NCBI RefSeq assembly: GCF_000497445.1
Contig: NZ_CM002285.1
Span: 1,132,234-1,196,233 of the forward strand
Reading direction: 5' to 3'
Source of the DNA: Streptomyces roseochromogenus subsp. oscitans DS 12.976
GTDB lineage: Bacteria > Actinomycetota > Actinomycetes > Streptomycetales > Streptomycetaceae
DNA: 64,000 nucleotides
Of this stretch, positions 42,044 through 51,168 are shown one piece after another (position 1 is the first letter of the stretch; the number at the start of each line of letters is the position of its first letter). The notes under the pieces were generated by a model. It did not search any database and was not told where the DNA came from. It saw only the letters and a list, made by a program, of their open reading frames with translations. The translations under genes were made by a program, and so were the position numbers.

Positions 42044-43209
42044 CTCGCGTAATTCCCCCATCGATTGTGTTCCACTGTGTCGTGCTCGAGGGCCAGTGCC
42101 ACCAGGTCCTGGGCCACCTCGGTTGGTTTCGGTCGGCTCGCGTTCTCGTTGGCGAGTTGGCTTGAGACCGCGCGGTACGGGCCGTCTCCGGTGATCAGCG
42201 CGCAGGCTGCTGCGATCCGCGCTGGGTCATCGGTGTCGTGCGGCAGGCTCATGCCCGCGCCGACTGCGGTGATTCGCTCAGCATTGGCGAAATGGTCGGC
42301 GAAGTGCGGGATGACCAGTTGCGGCACGCCGAACGACGCCGCCGCCATGGTGCTCCCGGAGCCACCGTGGTGCACGATCGCGGTGCAGGTCGGCAGCAGG
42401 TCGCACAGCGGGATCCGCGCGGCACGCACACCGCCGGGCAAGTGACCCAGCAGCGGCCGGTGGCGCTCGTCGATGGCGATGACCACCTCATGGTCCAGAG
42501 CCACCAGTTCATCCAGCAGCAGCCGCCACAGCGGTGCGACCTGCGGATCGCGCCGGGGCAGGGACGTGCCCAGGGTCAGGCATACCCGGGGCCGGGCCGA
42601 CGGCCCGGCCAGTAGCCAATCGGGCACGCAGGCCGGGCCGTTGTAGGGCACATACCGCATGGGCGTGGTCGCCACCGCGTCCGAAGGCTGGAGGCTGTCG
42701 GGACACACGTCGATCGTCCGGGCCGGTCTCCCCAACGGGGACAGCCCGAGTACTGCCAGTTCGGTGTCCAGGGCCGCAACCGCGGCGCTCAGCAGTCGCT
42801 GGGGCGGGGCCAGGCCGTAGGAGTGCCGCACCCAGGGCACGCCGGCAATCGCCGCTGCGGCAGGCCCGGCCAGCTCCATCGGTTCGGCGATCACCAGGTT
42901 CGGGTGCCACACGTCGACGAGTGCACGGATGGCGGGCAGCGCTCGGATACCGCTCTCGGCGCACCGGTGGCCGGTGCTCTCAGCCGGGCTCACCGGACCG
43001 CCGGACGGGCCTGCCGGTCTGAACAGCTCGACCGGGTCAATCGGGTCCAGCACGGCCGCGCCAGGCAGTCCGGCTGCCGTCACCACCGGGAGGAACTCAC
43101 GGTCGGTGGCGACCAGCACGGTGTGCCCGGCCGCCTGTAGCGCCCAGGCGAGCGGCACCATGGGAAACAGGTGGCCGATACCGGGCAGGCTCGTGAACAG
43201 CACTCTCAT
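42037..43209 (-). CDS. cloM: Aminocoumarin deoxysugar glycosyltransferase (CloM)
   Basis: Transfers the noviose-type sugar from dTDP to the 7-OH of the aminocoumarin. ATG 43209 has AGGTGAG upstream and begins at MRVLFTSLPGIGHLFPMVPL, the usual N-terminal acceptor-side signature of GT-B enzymes related to antibiotic glycosyltransferases. The donor-binding block is in the C-terminal half: TAIVHHGGSGSTMAAASFGVPQ and LVIPHFADHFANAERI. The 390 residues are typical. It starts 13 bp downstream of cloL and overlaps cloN1. Confidence 0.94.
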   Translation of the reverse strand: MRVLFTSLPGIGHLFPMVPLAWALQAAGHTVLVATDREFLPVVTAAGLPGAAVLDPIDPVELFRPAGPSGGPVSPAESTGHRCAESGIRALPAIRALVDVWHPNLVIAEPMELAGPAAAAIAGVPWVRHSYGLAPPQRLLSAAVAALDTELAVLGLSPLGRPARTIDVCPDSLQPSDAVATTPMRYVPYNGPACVPDWLLAGPSARPRVCLTLGTSLPRRDPQVAPLWRLLLDELVALDHEVVIAIDERHRPLLGHLPGGVRAARIPLCDLLPTCTAIVHHGGSGSTMAAASFGVPQLVIPHFADHFANAERITAVGAGMSLPHDTDDPARIAAACALITGDGPYRAVSSQLANENASRPKPTEVAQDLVALALEHDTVEHNRWGNYARW

Positions 43210-43222
43210 CGAATGACTCACC

Positions 43223-44806
43223 TCACCTGTCCACCAGCACGTCCGGGCTCTCACCGCGAGCCTCAGCGCTGACCTCACGGATCCGCAGCCGATCCACCTT
43301 CCCGGTGTTGTTGATCGGGAACTGCCGCCAGCGGACGAACCGGATCGGAGCGTGCGTCGGGGTCATGGCCTGCGCGACGTGGTCGCGCAGAGCGGCGAAA
43401 CTCGGGGCGCCGTCGGTGCTGAGCACGACGGCGGCGTGCAATTCCTCGATCAGGTCCGACCGGCGGTGGCCGTACACGCACGCATCCACCACGCCGGGAC
43501 AGCCGACGAGTACCTTCTCCACCTCGGTCGGACTGACTCGCGTGTCCTGCACTTTGACCATCTCGTGCATCCGGCCGAACAGCCGCACGTACCCGCGTTC
43601 GTCAACGGAGCCGAAGTCGCCGGTATGCACCCAGCCGTCCCGGACCACCCGCGCGGTGTGCTCAGGATCGGCGACATAGCCGCCCATGGCTTCCGGGCTG
43701 TGCACCACCACCTCGCCGATCTGGTTGACCGGCAGGTCTCGTCCTGTTTCCGGGTCGCGGATGGCGATAGTGACCCCTGGCATCGCCTGGCCCACGGTGG
43801 CCAGCAGTTCAGGACGTTCGTGGTCGGCCTCGCGGAGCACGGTGATCCGACCGGCCTCGGTGGAGCCGTAGGACTGGGCCAGCACGCCAGGCAACACTGT
43901 GGCCGCCTCCTGCAGGCGTTCCGGCGATGCGGGGCAGCCGAGGTACAACAGGTGTCGTAACGAGGACAGGTCCGCGGTGCGGACATCGGGGTGGTTGAGG
44001 ATCGCGTAGAGCTGCGCCACGCCCATGACCGTCTCGGTGATCCGGTGCTGCGCGACATCGCGCAGGAAGTCGCCGGGGTCGAACTTCTCACGCAGCAGCA
44101 CGCTCCCGCCGGCGGCCAGCGCCATGTCGACGATCAATCCGGCTGTGTGGCTCACCGCGGTCATGGCCAGGTAAGCCGGCCGGGGATGCATGGCCCCGCC
44201 GAGTACCGACGCGTTCCACGACCGGAACAGTCTGCACACGCCCTTGGGTTGACCGGTGGTGCCGCTGGTGTAGAGGACCATCGCCAGCTCGGGTGCCTGG
44301 GGCGCGAATTCCACCGACACGTCCTCGACCGGCCGGCCGTCGACGGTCACCGTGCCGGACGCCGGATGACCGAGGCCGCACAGCACCAGCTTGTCCGGAA
44401 CCGTCTCGTTGACGGTCTCGGCGAGCTGAGCATTGCGCTCGTCGAACACCAGTACGGATGCGCCTGCTTCACGCAGCATCCGGACCCGGGTGGTCACCGG
44501 CAGGTCGTGCGTCACGGTGCCGTGATTGGCCCCGGTGATGTACACGACCGATGCGCCCAGCAGGTGTGCGGCATAGCGGACGATCAGCATCCATGGGCTG
44601 TTCACCTGGGTCAGGATGGCCACCGCGTGGTCGCGTGCCACACCTGCCTCGCGCAGTGCTGTCGCGACCCGCTGTACCGATCGGTGGAGCTCCGTGCCGG
44701 TGATTACCGTGTCCCGCCACCGGACAACCGGTTGCGCGCCGTCCCGGGTCGCCTCGGCGAGGATGCGGGTGACGTAGTGCTCCGGTCCGTGGTCCTTGTT
44801 CGCCAC
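43223..44806 (-). CDS. cloL: Aminocoumarin amide synthetase (CloL)
   Basis: ATP-dependent ligase joining the prenylated hydroxybenzoate to the 3-amino group of the aminocoumarin through an acyl-adenylate. It has 527 residues, the length known for NovL/CloL. Adenylation motifs: [52 protein letters not shown] and the C-terminal catalytic Lys in [16 protein letters not shown]. There is no carrier domain, in line with direct amide formation. The start is GTG 44806 with AAAGGTAG upstream. It lies 6 bp after cloK. Confidence 0.95.
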   Translation of the reverse strand: MANKDHGPEHYVTRILAEATRDGAQPVVRWRDTVITGTELHRSVQRVATALREAGVARDHAVAILTQVNSPWMLIVRYAAHLLGASVVYITGANHGTVTHDLPVTTRVRMLREAGASVLVFDERNAQLAETVNETVPDKLVLCGLGHPASGTVTVDGRPVEDVSVEFAPQAPELAMVLYTSGTTGQPKGVCRLFRSWNASVLGGAMHPRPAYLAMTAVSHTAGLIVDMALAAGGSVLLREKFDPGDFLRDVAQHRITETVMGVAQLYAILNHPDVRTADLSSLRHLLYLGCPASPERLQEAATVLPGVLAQSYGSTEAGRITVLREADHERPELLATVGQAMPGVTIAIRDPETGRDLPVNQIGEVVVHSPEAMGGYVADPEHTARVVRDGWVHTGDFGSVDERGYVRLFGRMHEMVKVQDTRVSPTEVEKVLVGCPGVVDACVYGHRRSDLIEELHAAVVLSTDGAPSFAALRDHVAQAMTPTHAPIRFVRWRQFPINNTGKVDRLRIREVSAEARGESPDVLVDR

Positions 44807-44812
44807 CAGTGA

Positions 44813-45550
44813 CTACCTTTCGCGAAGTAGAGGTACTTCCGCTGGGGAAGCGGCGACGTAGATCGCCTGCCCGGTGATTCCGGCAGCTTGCTCGTCGACC
44901 AGAAACTCCGTCACGTGCGCGACCCCGTCCGCGTAGGAGCCCGCGCTGTCGTTGACTGCCGGTTGGTGCGCCGGGGCCCGGCTGTCGACCGCGCAGTCGG
45001 CGGGCGCGATGAGGTTCACGGTGATACCGGACCTCGCCAGCTCCAGCGCCGCGGACCGGGTGAAACCGATCAATCCGGCCAGCACGGGTTGGGAGGTGCG
45101 CCAGGCATTTTCGCTGACGTCTACCGGCTCGGTGACGATGATGATCCGTCCGCACCGGTGGTGCAGTAGCTGGCCCGCCCCAGCCTGGCAGCATACAAAC
45201 GCCGGGCGCAGCGACCGTCGTACCAGGGTATAGCGCTGTTCGTCCGCGAATTCGTCCTCGGGCAACCCGTCCGGCACCGGCTCTGGTCCGACGCAGGTGA
45301 CCAGCACGGCCGGGCTGCTCAGCTCGGTACGCACCTGGCCGAAAGCGACACCGACCGACCTGGCGTCGGTCAACTCGGCCTCAACGGTGATGCACCGCCT
45401 GCCGGACTCCTCGATCCGTCTGACAGTTTTGTCGGCCGCCGTGAATTCGGTGTCCAGCAGGGCGACGTCAAAGCCCCCCGCCGCCAACCTGAGCGCGACC
45501 GCGAGCCCCGTGTGCTCGCTGCCGCCGGCCACGACCGCGACTCCTGTCAT
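44813..45550 (-). CDS. cloK: Non-catalytic SDR partner subunit (CloK)
   Basis: Short-chain dehydrogenase fold of 245 residues, but the catalytic Tyr-x3-Lys is missing: where CloJ reads TNYATAKGAIAGFTR, this protein reads TSQPVLAGLIGFTR, with Ser and Leu at the Tyr and Lys positions. The nucleotide loop is also altered (VVAGGSEHTGLA). In novobiocin biosynthesis NovJ and NovK form a heterotetramer in which NovJ is catalytic; the sequence here agrees with that arrangement. It overlaps cloJ by ATGA and precedes cloL. Its role is presumably structural in oxidation of beta-hydroxytyrosyl-carrier protein. Confidence 0.92.
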   Translation of the reverse strand: MTGVAVVAGGSEHTGLAVALRLAAGGFDVALLDTEFTAADKTVRRIEESGRRCITVEAELTDARSVGVAFGQVRTELSSPAVLVTCVGPEPVPDGLPEDEFADEQRYTLVRRSLRPAFVCCQAGAGQLLHHRCGRIIIVTEPVDVSENAWRTSQPVLAGLIGFTRSAALELARSGITVNLIAPADCAVDSRAPAHQPAVNDSAGSYADGVAHVTEFLVDEQAAGITGQAIYVAASPAEVPLLRER

Positions 45551-46323
45551 CGCCGACCACCTTCCACGTGGATGGTCTCCCCTGTGAGGTAGCCCGATTC
45601 CTGCCGGGTGACAAAGGCCACCGCCGCGGCGATTTCCTCAGGCGTCCCGATCCGGCCCACGGCCGAGGACATCGCCGCCTCCAGCAGGGCCGTGTCCCGG
45701 TCCACGCCGAGCCGTTCGATCAGCTCGTCCACCATCGGCGTGGCCACGAAGCCCGGTGCGATCGCGTTGACCGTCACGCCGTGAGGACCCAGTTCGGCCG
45801 CGAGCGTGCGGGTGAACCCGGCAATCGCGCCCTTCGCGGTCGCATAGTTGGTCTGACCTGCATTGCCGCGCGCGGCCACAGAACTGAAGTTGATGATCCG
45901 GCCGTGCCCCTGCCGGCACATGTGCCTGCCGACCGCGAACGAACAGCGCATGGTGCCGCCGAGGTTGACGTCCAGGACCGTGTCCCACTCCTGGTCGCTC
46001 ATGGTGAGCAGCAGCCGATCCTGGTTGACCCCGGCGCAGTTCACCAGCACGTCGACGTGACCGAACTCCTCGACGGCCGAGGCGACCGCGGCCGTCACCG
46101 CGTGGGCTACGGCGACGTCACAGCCGATCCCGCGGGCCCGTCCGCCAGCCGCGCGGATGGCTGAGACGGTGGCTGTGGTGTCCTGTTCGGCGCGGTCCAC
46201 GACGATCACCGCCATGCCCTCCGCGGCAAGGCGCTCGGCCGTGGCCGCGCCGATGCCCCGGCCGGCTCCGGTGACCATGGCGACCGGCTCGTAAGCCACT
46301 GGGGATCCGGCGGGCCCGGTCAT
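45547..46323 (-). CDS. cloJ: Beta-hydroxytyrosyl-carrier protein dehydrogenase, catalytic SDR (CloJ)
   Basis: Oxidises beta-hydroxytyrosyl-S-carrier protein to the beta-keto intermediate of the aminocoumarin ring, in complex with CloK. The 258-residue protein is a complete classical SDR: VTGAGRGIGAATAERLA, VNCAGVNQDRLL, INFSSVAARGNAGQTNYATAK (Ser, Tyr, Lys; shown in part) and NAIAPGFVATPM. It resembles FabG. The ATG overlaps the stop of a 45-codon ORF (46320-46457) as ATGA, and its own stop overlaps the cloK start. Confidence 0.94.
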   Translation of the reverse strand: MTGPAGSPVAYEPVAMVTGAGRGIGAATAERLAAEGMAVIVVDRAEQDTTATVSAIRAAGGRARGIGCDVAVAHAVTAAVASAVEEFGHVDVLVNCAGVNQDRLLLTMSDQEWDTVLDVNLGGTMRCSFAVGRHMCRQGHGRIINFSSVAARGNAGQTNYATAKGAIAGFTRTLAAELGPHGVTVNAIAPGFVATPMVDELIERLGVDRDTALLEAAMSSAVGRIGTPEEIAAAVAFVTRQESGYLTGETIHVEGGRR

Positions 46324-46457
46324 CGGGTTGCGCTCCGCGGTCGGCGCGCCAACCGATTCCGCTCGATGTACGCAAGGCGGACTGCCCGGCGATCCGAGCA
46401 GAACTCGGTGCCCTGCCCGTCCTCGAATGCGTTGGCCGCGTCGGCAGTGCTCGTCAT
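46320..46457 (-). CDS. Possible small ORF (45 codons) translationally coupled to cloJ
   Basis: Between cloI and cloJ the minus strand has ATG 46457 preceded by GGGGGGA at a 7-nt spacing. It encodes 45 residues (MTSTADAANAFEDGQG, one Cys, then an Arg-rich tail with AVRLAYIERNRLARR) and stops in an ATGA overlap with cloJ. The arrangement copies the coupling used elsewhere in the operon. No family is recognised. It may be a real small protein or a leader cistron that delivers ribosomes to cloJ. It is too short for usual gene callers. Confidence 0.45.
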   Translation of the reverse strand: MTSTADAANAFEDGQGTEFCSDRRAVRLAYIERNRLARRPRSATR

Positions 46458-46476
46458 GTGCACGTCCCCCCGGCCT

Positions 46477-47700
46477 TCAGACCGTGATCCTGATCGGCAG
46501 TGAGCTCATCCCGTGCAAGATGCTGGAGTAGATCCACCGCTCTTCGCCGATCTGCTCCAGGTCGCCTACCAGCCGGCGCAGCCCGTCGAGCACGGCGTAG
46601 ACCTCCATCCGGCCGAGGTAGTGGCCGAGGCAGTAGTGCGAGCCGTAGGCGAAGGTGAAGTGCTTGTTCGGGGTGCGGGCGAGCTTGAACTCGTCCGCTG
46701 CATCGAAGATGGCCTCATCTCGGTTGGCCGAGGAGATCCACACGCTGACCACATCGCCGGCCTTGATCTGCTGGCCATTGATCACGACGTCTCCGGTTGC
46801 CTTCCGGCCACCGTGCAGCGACGGCACGGTCCAGCGCAGTGCCTCCTCGGTCGCCGTCTTCAGATCGACATCGCCGTTCTTCAGGGCGCGCCACTGGTCG
46901 GGATTCTCGATCAACGCGAGGATCGTGCCGGTGATGGCGTGTCTGCCGGTCTCGTCGCCGCCGATCATCAGCCCGTAGCAGTTGGCTACCTGCTCGGCTG
47001 CATTGAGCGGATGGCCGTCGATCCGGCAATTCGCCAGCAGGCTGACCATATCGTCCCGGTCACCACCACGACGCTCCTTGAGCAACTTGCTGAAATACAG
47101 GAGGATTTCATTCTTGGCGACCCAGCCCTCCTCAGGAGTTTCGTCCGCGTAGTCCGTGCTCCACGCGTGCGCGGTCAAGCCAAGCAGGTATTTCCGGTCT
47201 GTCTGGGGAATTTCCAACAGGTCGCAGATGGCACCCAGCGGCACGTTCGCCGCGATGTCCTGCGCGGCATCGCATTCGCCTCGGTCCAGCGCTGCCAGCA
47301 GCAGCCCGTCAACAGTTTCCCGCAGCGAGTTGGCGATGAGGTCGAGCATCTGCGGCGAAAATCCCTTGGACAACAAGTTGCGCACCTGGTGGTGGCGCAC
47401 ACCGTCGGTGACGGCGAGCATGGCGCCCGAGGCCGAGTCACCGCCAGTCAGCAAGGTCGCCAGCGCGTTACCGTGCTCCGTGGTGAAGTGCGCCTTGTCC
47501 TTGTACACCTCGTTCACGTCGGCATACCGGCTGATCACCCAGAAGCCGGGCTGCTCACCCCGTGGCTGCTGCCAGTACATCGGCCGATTGGCCCGCAGGT
47601 AGCGGAAGACCTCACCGAGCTCGTACTCGGCGTGCAGAATCGGCGAGGCCAGGTCGATCTGTTCGAGTTCGTCGGGAGACACCGTGGGACGGGTGCTCAT
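46477..47700 (-). CDS. cloI: Cytochrome P450, tyrosyl-carrier protein beta-hydroxylase (CloI)
   Basis: Hydroxylates the beta carbon of tyrosine tethered to CloH. The 407 residues show the P450 landmarks: I-helix Gly-rich acidic-Thr segment LMIGGDETGRHAITG, the ExxR helix in ATEEALRWTVPSLHGGR, and the heme-thiolate loop FAYGSHYCLGHYLGRME. No membrane anchor, as usual for bacterial P450s. The start ATG follows GGGGAG and lies 3 bp beyond the cloH stop, so the enzyme and its carrier-bound substrate are made together. Redox partners are not encoded in the cluster. Confidence 0.95.
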   Translation of the reverse strand: MSTRPTVSPDELEQIDLASPILHAEYELGEVFRYLRANRPMYWQQPRGEQPGFWVISRYADVNEVYKDKAHFTTEHGNALATLLTGGDSASGAMLAVTDGVRHHQVRNLLSKGFSPQMLDLIANSLRETVDGLLLAALDRGECDAAQDIAANVPLGAICDLLEIPQTDRKYLLGLTAHAWSTDYADETPEEGWVAKNEILLYFSKLLKERRGGDRDDMVSLLANCRIDGHPLNAAEQVANCYGLMIGGDETGRHAITGTILALIENPDQWRALKNGDVDLKTATEEALRWTVPSLHGGRKATGDVVINGQQIKAGDVVSVWISSANRDEAIFDAADEFKLARTPNKHFTFAYGSHYCLGHYLGRMEVYAVLDGLRRLVGDLEQIGEERWIYSSILHGMSSLPIRITV

Positions 47701-47703
47701 CTC

Positions 47704-49506
47704 TCACTCCCCGAGGGTCGCTATCGCGGCCAGCTGCTCGATGGTCGGGTGGTCGAGCACGGTCCTCGGCAAGAGCACCAAGCCGGCTTCCTGCGCTCGC
47801 TGAATGAGGTCGACAGCCAAGATGCTGTTCCCGCCCATTTCGAAGAAGTTGCTGCGAACGTCGATCTCGACAAGGTCGAACAGGTCTCGGAAGATATCGC
47901 AAAGGATCTTCTCGGCAGGAGTGCGCGGTCCCTGGCCGGCGGACCGGGTGGTCTTGATCGGCTCCGGCAGCTTGGCTCGGTCTGTCTTTCCGCCCGGAGT
48001 CAGAGGAACGGCGTCGATGGTCGCGTAGACAGACGGCACCATGTAGTCGGGCAGGAAGCGGCTGGCGTGCTCACGCAGTTCGCCCGCTGTGGGCGTGGTG
48101 TCGTGCGTCGGCACCACGTAGGCCAGCAGCTGCGGCCCCTCGGCTGCGCCCGCCCGCAGCACGGCCACCGCCTGTGCCACGTCCGGATGTTGGCTGAGCA
48201 CGGACTCCACCTCTCCCAGCTCGATTCGGAATCCGCGCAGTTCGACTTGGTCGTCGATCCGGCCATGGAACAGGATGTCGCCGTCGGCCCGCATGGAGGC
48301 CAGATCGCCCGTGCGGTACATCCGTTCGCCGTCGGCGGCGAACGGGTTGGCCACGAACAACTGCGCGGTCAAGTCGGGGCGGTTGAGGTAGCCACGCGCC
48401 AGCCCGGCACCGCTGATGTACAGCTCGCCGATCTCTCCGACCGCGGCTGGCCGTAGCGCGTTGTCGAGGATGTGCACAGACACGCCCGGAATCGGCCGGC
48501 CAATAGTGACCTCGTCCGTCGGGGTCAGCGGGCCGGTCATGGTCGCGCACACGGTGCACTCGGTCGGACCGTAGGCGTTGACCAAGAGGCGTCCTGGCGC
48601 CCACTGTTCCACCAGGCCGGCCGGGCACGCCTCGCCGGCCACCACCAGCACGCGTAGGTCCTGCGCCGCGTCCGGGGACACGGTCGCGGCTGCGGCAGGC
48701 GGCAGCACCGCGTGGGTGACCCGGCCATCCCGTAACGCCTTTTCCAGCGGGTCACCGGCCAGTGCGTCCGGTCCTGGCAGCACCAATGTGGCGCCGGCAG
48801 TAAAAGCGGCCAGCAGCTCGGTCACATAGGCGTCGAAGCTCGGCGACGCGAACTGGAGCACCCGGCTGTCCTCAGTGACCTGCATCGTGGCGACCTTGGC
48901 CGCGGCCAAGGCGGGCAACCCGGCACTGGTCAGCGCGACGCCTTTCGGTCGGCCTGTCGAGCCCGAGGTGTAGATCACGTAAGCCAGGTTTGTCGCGGCG
49001 AGTGAGCCGCCGCGTTCGTCCTCAGTCATGTCGGTGTCGGGCAGTGCGTCGAGCGTGGCAGTCTGCTTGGCCGAGTCCAGCACCAGCTGCGGCACCCCGA
49101 TGTCAGCAGGCAGCTTCGGGACAGCGCCCCGGATGGTGCACAGCAATGCGGGCCCGGCATCAGCGAGCAGGTAGGAGATCCGCTCCTTCGGGTGGTTGAC
49201 ATCCACCGGCAGGAACGCCGCCCCAGCCTTGGCCACGGCAAGCACGCTGATCACCATGTGACTGGATCGGGGCAGCGCCAGTGCCACCAGACGGCCCGGC
49301 CCCGCCCCCTCGTTGAGCAGCAGTCGGGCCAGCTGGTTCGCCCTGGCGTTCACCTCGTCGTAGGACAGGATCTCGCTGTTCGAGACAATCGCCGGGCTGC
49401 TAGGCCGACTGCGTACCGTCCGCTCCCAGAGTTCGGCCAGCGTGACCGGTGCCGTCCTTGTTGTCGCCGACTGATGAGAAGCCTTGTTCAGACCCGTGTT
49501 TAACAA
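47704..49506 (-). CDS. cloH: Tyrosine-activating NRPS, adenylation plus carrier domain (CloH)
   Basis: Activates L-tyrosine as the adenylate and tethers it to its own carrier domain, diverting tyrosine to the aminocoumarin ring. The 600 residues comprise an adenylation domain (about 20-510: YVIYTSGSTGRPKGVAL, VNAYGPTECTVCATM, YRTGDLASMRADGDI, GRIDDQVELRGFRIELG) and a carrier domain (about 520-600) with FFEMGGNSILAVDLI. No condensation or thioesterase domain. The start is a TTG followed by a TTA Leu codon, with GGGGGA 3-4 nt upstream; a second TTA is at 48733-48735. The MbtH protein CloY, 254 bp upstream, is needed for activity of such enzymes. Confidence 0.95.
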   Translation of the reverse strand: MLNTGLNKASHQSATTRTAPVTLAELWERTVRSRPSSPAIVSNSEILSYDEVNARANQLARLLLNEGAGPGRLVALALPRSSHMVISVLAVAKAGAAFLPVDVNHPKERISYLLADAGPALLCTIRGAVPKLPADIGVPQLVLDSAKQTATLDALPDTDMTEDERGGSLAATNLAYVIYTSGSTGRPKGVALTSAGLPALAAAKVATMQVTEDSRVLQFASPSFDAYVTELLAAFTAGATLVLPGPDALAGDPLEKALRDGRVTHAVLPPAAAATVSPDAAQDLRVLVVAGEACPAGLVEQWAPGRLLVNAYGPTECTVCATMTGPLTPTDEVTIGRPIPGVSVHILDNALRPAAVGEIGELYISGAGLARGYLNRPDLTAQLFVANPFAADGERMYRTGDLASMRADGDILFHGRIDDQVELRGFRIELGEVESVLSQHPDVAQAVAVLRAGAAEGPQLLAYVVPTHDTTPTAGELREHASRFLPDYMVPSVYATIDAVPLTPGGKTDRAKLPEPIKTTRSAGQGPRTPAEKILCDIFRDLFDLVEIDVRSNFFEMGGNSILAVDLIQRAQEAGLVLLPRTVLDHPTIEQLAAIATLGE

Positions 49507-49760
49507 ACTTCCCCCTTAAGTCTCCATGCCATTGGAACATACTCCCCGAATGACCGAAGGGGAATGCTGCACGAACAGGTGACTTCCGAGATAGCTTGCA
49601 CGATATCTATCTCGACGACACTCCAAGCGCTGGGAAGTCATGCATCGAACGCTTTGCGCGATTGAATCACGCCTTGCTCCTGCCGTAAAGCGGGGCGGCC
49701 TTCGAACAACCTTCGATAATTTATCTCATATTGCCAAATCCACTTTTGAATGAGCAGATG
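49507..49760. other. Intergenic region between cloY and cloH
   Basis: About 250 bp, AT-richer than the genes, with no ORF of note. It carries the cloH ribosome site and perhaps a promoter of its own for the long cloH operon. Confidence 0.4.
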
Positions 49761-49976
49761 CTACTCGCCACCCATCGCCCGCTGCAGGCTCAACGGCCGC
49801 ATGTCTGTCCAATGCTCATTGACGTAATCGAGGCAGTCTTGCCGCGACGCCTCGTTGAAAATGACAGTCCACCCGTTGGGAACATCAGCGAACGAAGGCC
49901 ACAGAGAATGCTGCCCCTCGCCATTGATCAGGACCAGATAGGAGCCGTTCTCGTCCTCGAACGGGTTCGTCGCCAT
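49761..49976 (-). CDS. cloY: MbtH-like protein (CloY)
   Basis: A 71-residue MbtH-family protein that binds adenylation domains and is required for their solubility or activity; in clorobiocin synthesis the partner is the tyrosine-activating CloH. The family pattern is complete: [38 protein letters not shown], and the conserved Trp-x-Asp-x-Arg-Pro in [16 protein letters not shown] lies 8 nt before the ATG. The CloG operator is 151 bp upstream, so cloY is the first gene reached by the regulator. Confidence 0.96.
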   Translation of the reverse strand: MATNPFEDENGSYLVLINGEGQHSLWPSFADVPNGWTVIFNEASRQDCLDYVNEHWTDMRPLSLQRAMGGE

Positions 49977-50126
49977 GACGAATACCTCCCAGATGTTATT
50001 TCACGCGTCTTGTTCCACCATTGACCGCCCGGAGTGTTGCGAGGGTGGTTCGAGGGCTGAGCCGTCTCTCCATCCTCTTCATCACACCGGGGCGGTTCAA
50101 GATGCCGATCCGGACCCGGTGACCAT

Positions 50127-50155
50127 GTTCAACCGTATGGTTCGAGCAGTTGAAC
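50127..50155 (-). promoter_or_regulatory. CloG/NovG-type operator upstream of cloY
   Basis: The inverted repeat GTTCAACCG-N11-CAGTTGAAC fits the published NovG target GTTCRACTG-N11-CRGTYGAAC with one mismatch in the left half-site. It lies between cloG and cloY, where the pathway activator should act on the structural genes. Match is direct; function follows from work on novobiocin. Confidence 0.85.
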
Positions 50156-50190
50156 ATCCCGCAGCCACCGGATCAGACCGTATTTCTCCG

Positions 50191-51150
50191 TCAGGCGGTG
50201 TCTCGGCCCGCGAGCTGGTCGGCTAGATGTTGCCATGCGGCCGCGCACTCGCGGGCCATGTCTACCACCACGATTCGACAGTGTTCCGGCACGCTGTCCG
50301 CGATCTGGGCAATCTGCTCGACACTGCCCGGGGCGGCGCCGTCAAGCAGCCGGAGCAAGCGTCGGCCGACGTCGGTGAAACGCAGCGATGGGTCCTTGCG
50401 CAGGCTCTGCAGCACGCGGCCATAGTCCGGACTGGTCCGTTGCGTCGCCGCGGCCGGGCGCAGTTTCAGGACCGCCTGCTGTCGGGCGGTTACCGCCGGC
50501 TCGCCTCGCCGCAATCTGGCGCGCACATCGCTGGCGGTGCCCACCGAAATCCGCGCTATTTTGGCAACTTCGCGAACCGACGCGTTCGGATTCTGGGCCA
50601 GCAGGTCGCTGGCGCGCTGCCGTCCGCCCGTGCCATCGTTGGGTCGGATTCGGCCGTCCTGCCCGGTTCTACGCTCGACCGTGCCAGAGATGGATGACGA
50701 CCTTAAAGACGCGATAGTGCTGGCTGCCAATCCAGTGGTCCGTGCGATCTTGCGGTCGGACCAGTGCGGGTGCGAATCCATGATCCGCGCGGCGGCGGAT
50801 TTACGCTCGGCCATCGTCAACGGCAGGCCGTGCGCACGATTCAGCTCGACCGCGAGGACAAACACATCGGCTGAGGAACCGTCGACGAAAACGACCTCGA
50901 TTAATTCGTCGCCACGGAAACGAGCTGCCCGCAGCCTGTGCATTCCGTCGATGACCCGCCGTGTCTCACGGTGCACGACAATCGGTGGCAGGGTCTCCTC
51001 TGTCTCAGCCAGTGCACGAATGTGTTCGGTACTCTCGCCAGACCGCAGTAGTTTAGATGGCGGCAATAAAGAACCGATCGAGACTCGTTCCCTTTTTCCG
51101 GTTATTTTAGGCGAAATTGACGTGATCTCCTCATCACCGCTGTTACTCAT
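50191..51150 (-). CDS. cloG: StrR/NovG-type pathway-specific activator (CloG)
   Basis: DNA-binding activator of the aminocoumarin genes. ATG 51150 has GGGGG 5 nt upstream and gives 319 residues; an ATG six codons earlier lacks a site. It has a ParB-like nuclease-fold domain (ISIGSLLPPSKLLRSGES-type start, PPIVVHRETRRVIDGMHRLRAAR, VELNRAHGLPLTMAERKSAA) and a helix-turn-helix (SDRKIARTTGLAASTIASL), then a second helical region (ASVREVAKIARISVGTASDV). Three Leu codons are TTA (51067, 50902, 50704), so translation should depend on the bldA tRNA. Its probable operator is at 50127-50155, immediately downstream of the gene and ahead of cloY. Confidence 0.93.
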   Translation of the reverse strand: MSNSGDEEITSISPKITGKRERVSIGSLLPPSKLLRSGESTEHIRALAETEETLPPIVVHRETRRVIDGMHRLRAARFRGDELIEVVFVDGSSADVFVLAVELNRAHGLPLTMAERKSAAARIMDSHPHWSDRKIARTTGLAASTIASLRSSSISGTVERRTGQDGRIRPNDGTGGRQRASDLLAQNPNASVREVAKIARISVGTASDVRARLRRGEPAVTARQQAVLKLRPAAATQRTSPDYGRVLQSLRKDPSLRFTDVGRRLLRLLDGAAPGSVEQIAQIADSVPEHCRIVVVDMARECAAAWQHLADQLAGRDTA

Positions 51151-51168
51151 ATGACCCCCGTAGGACAT

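Noticed and set aside
46513..48456. 647-codon plus-strand frame opposite cloI and cloH
   Set aside because: Antisense shadow; both minus-strand genes carry complete motifs.
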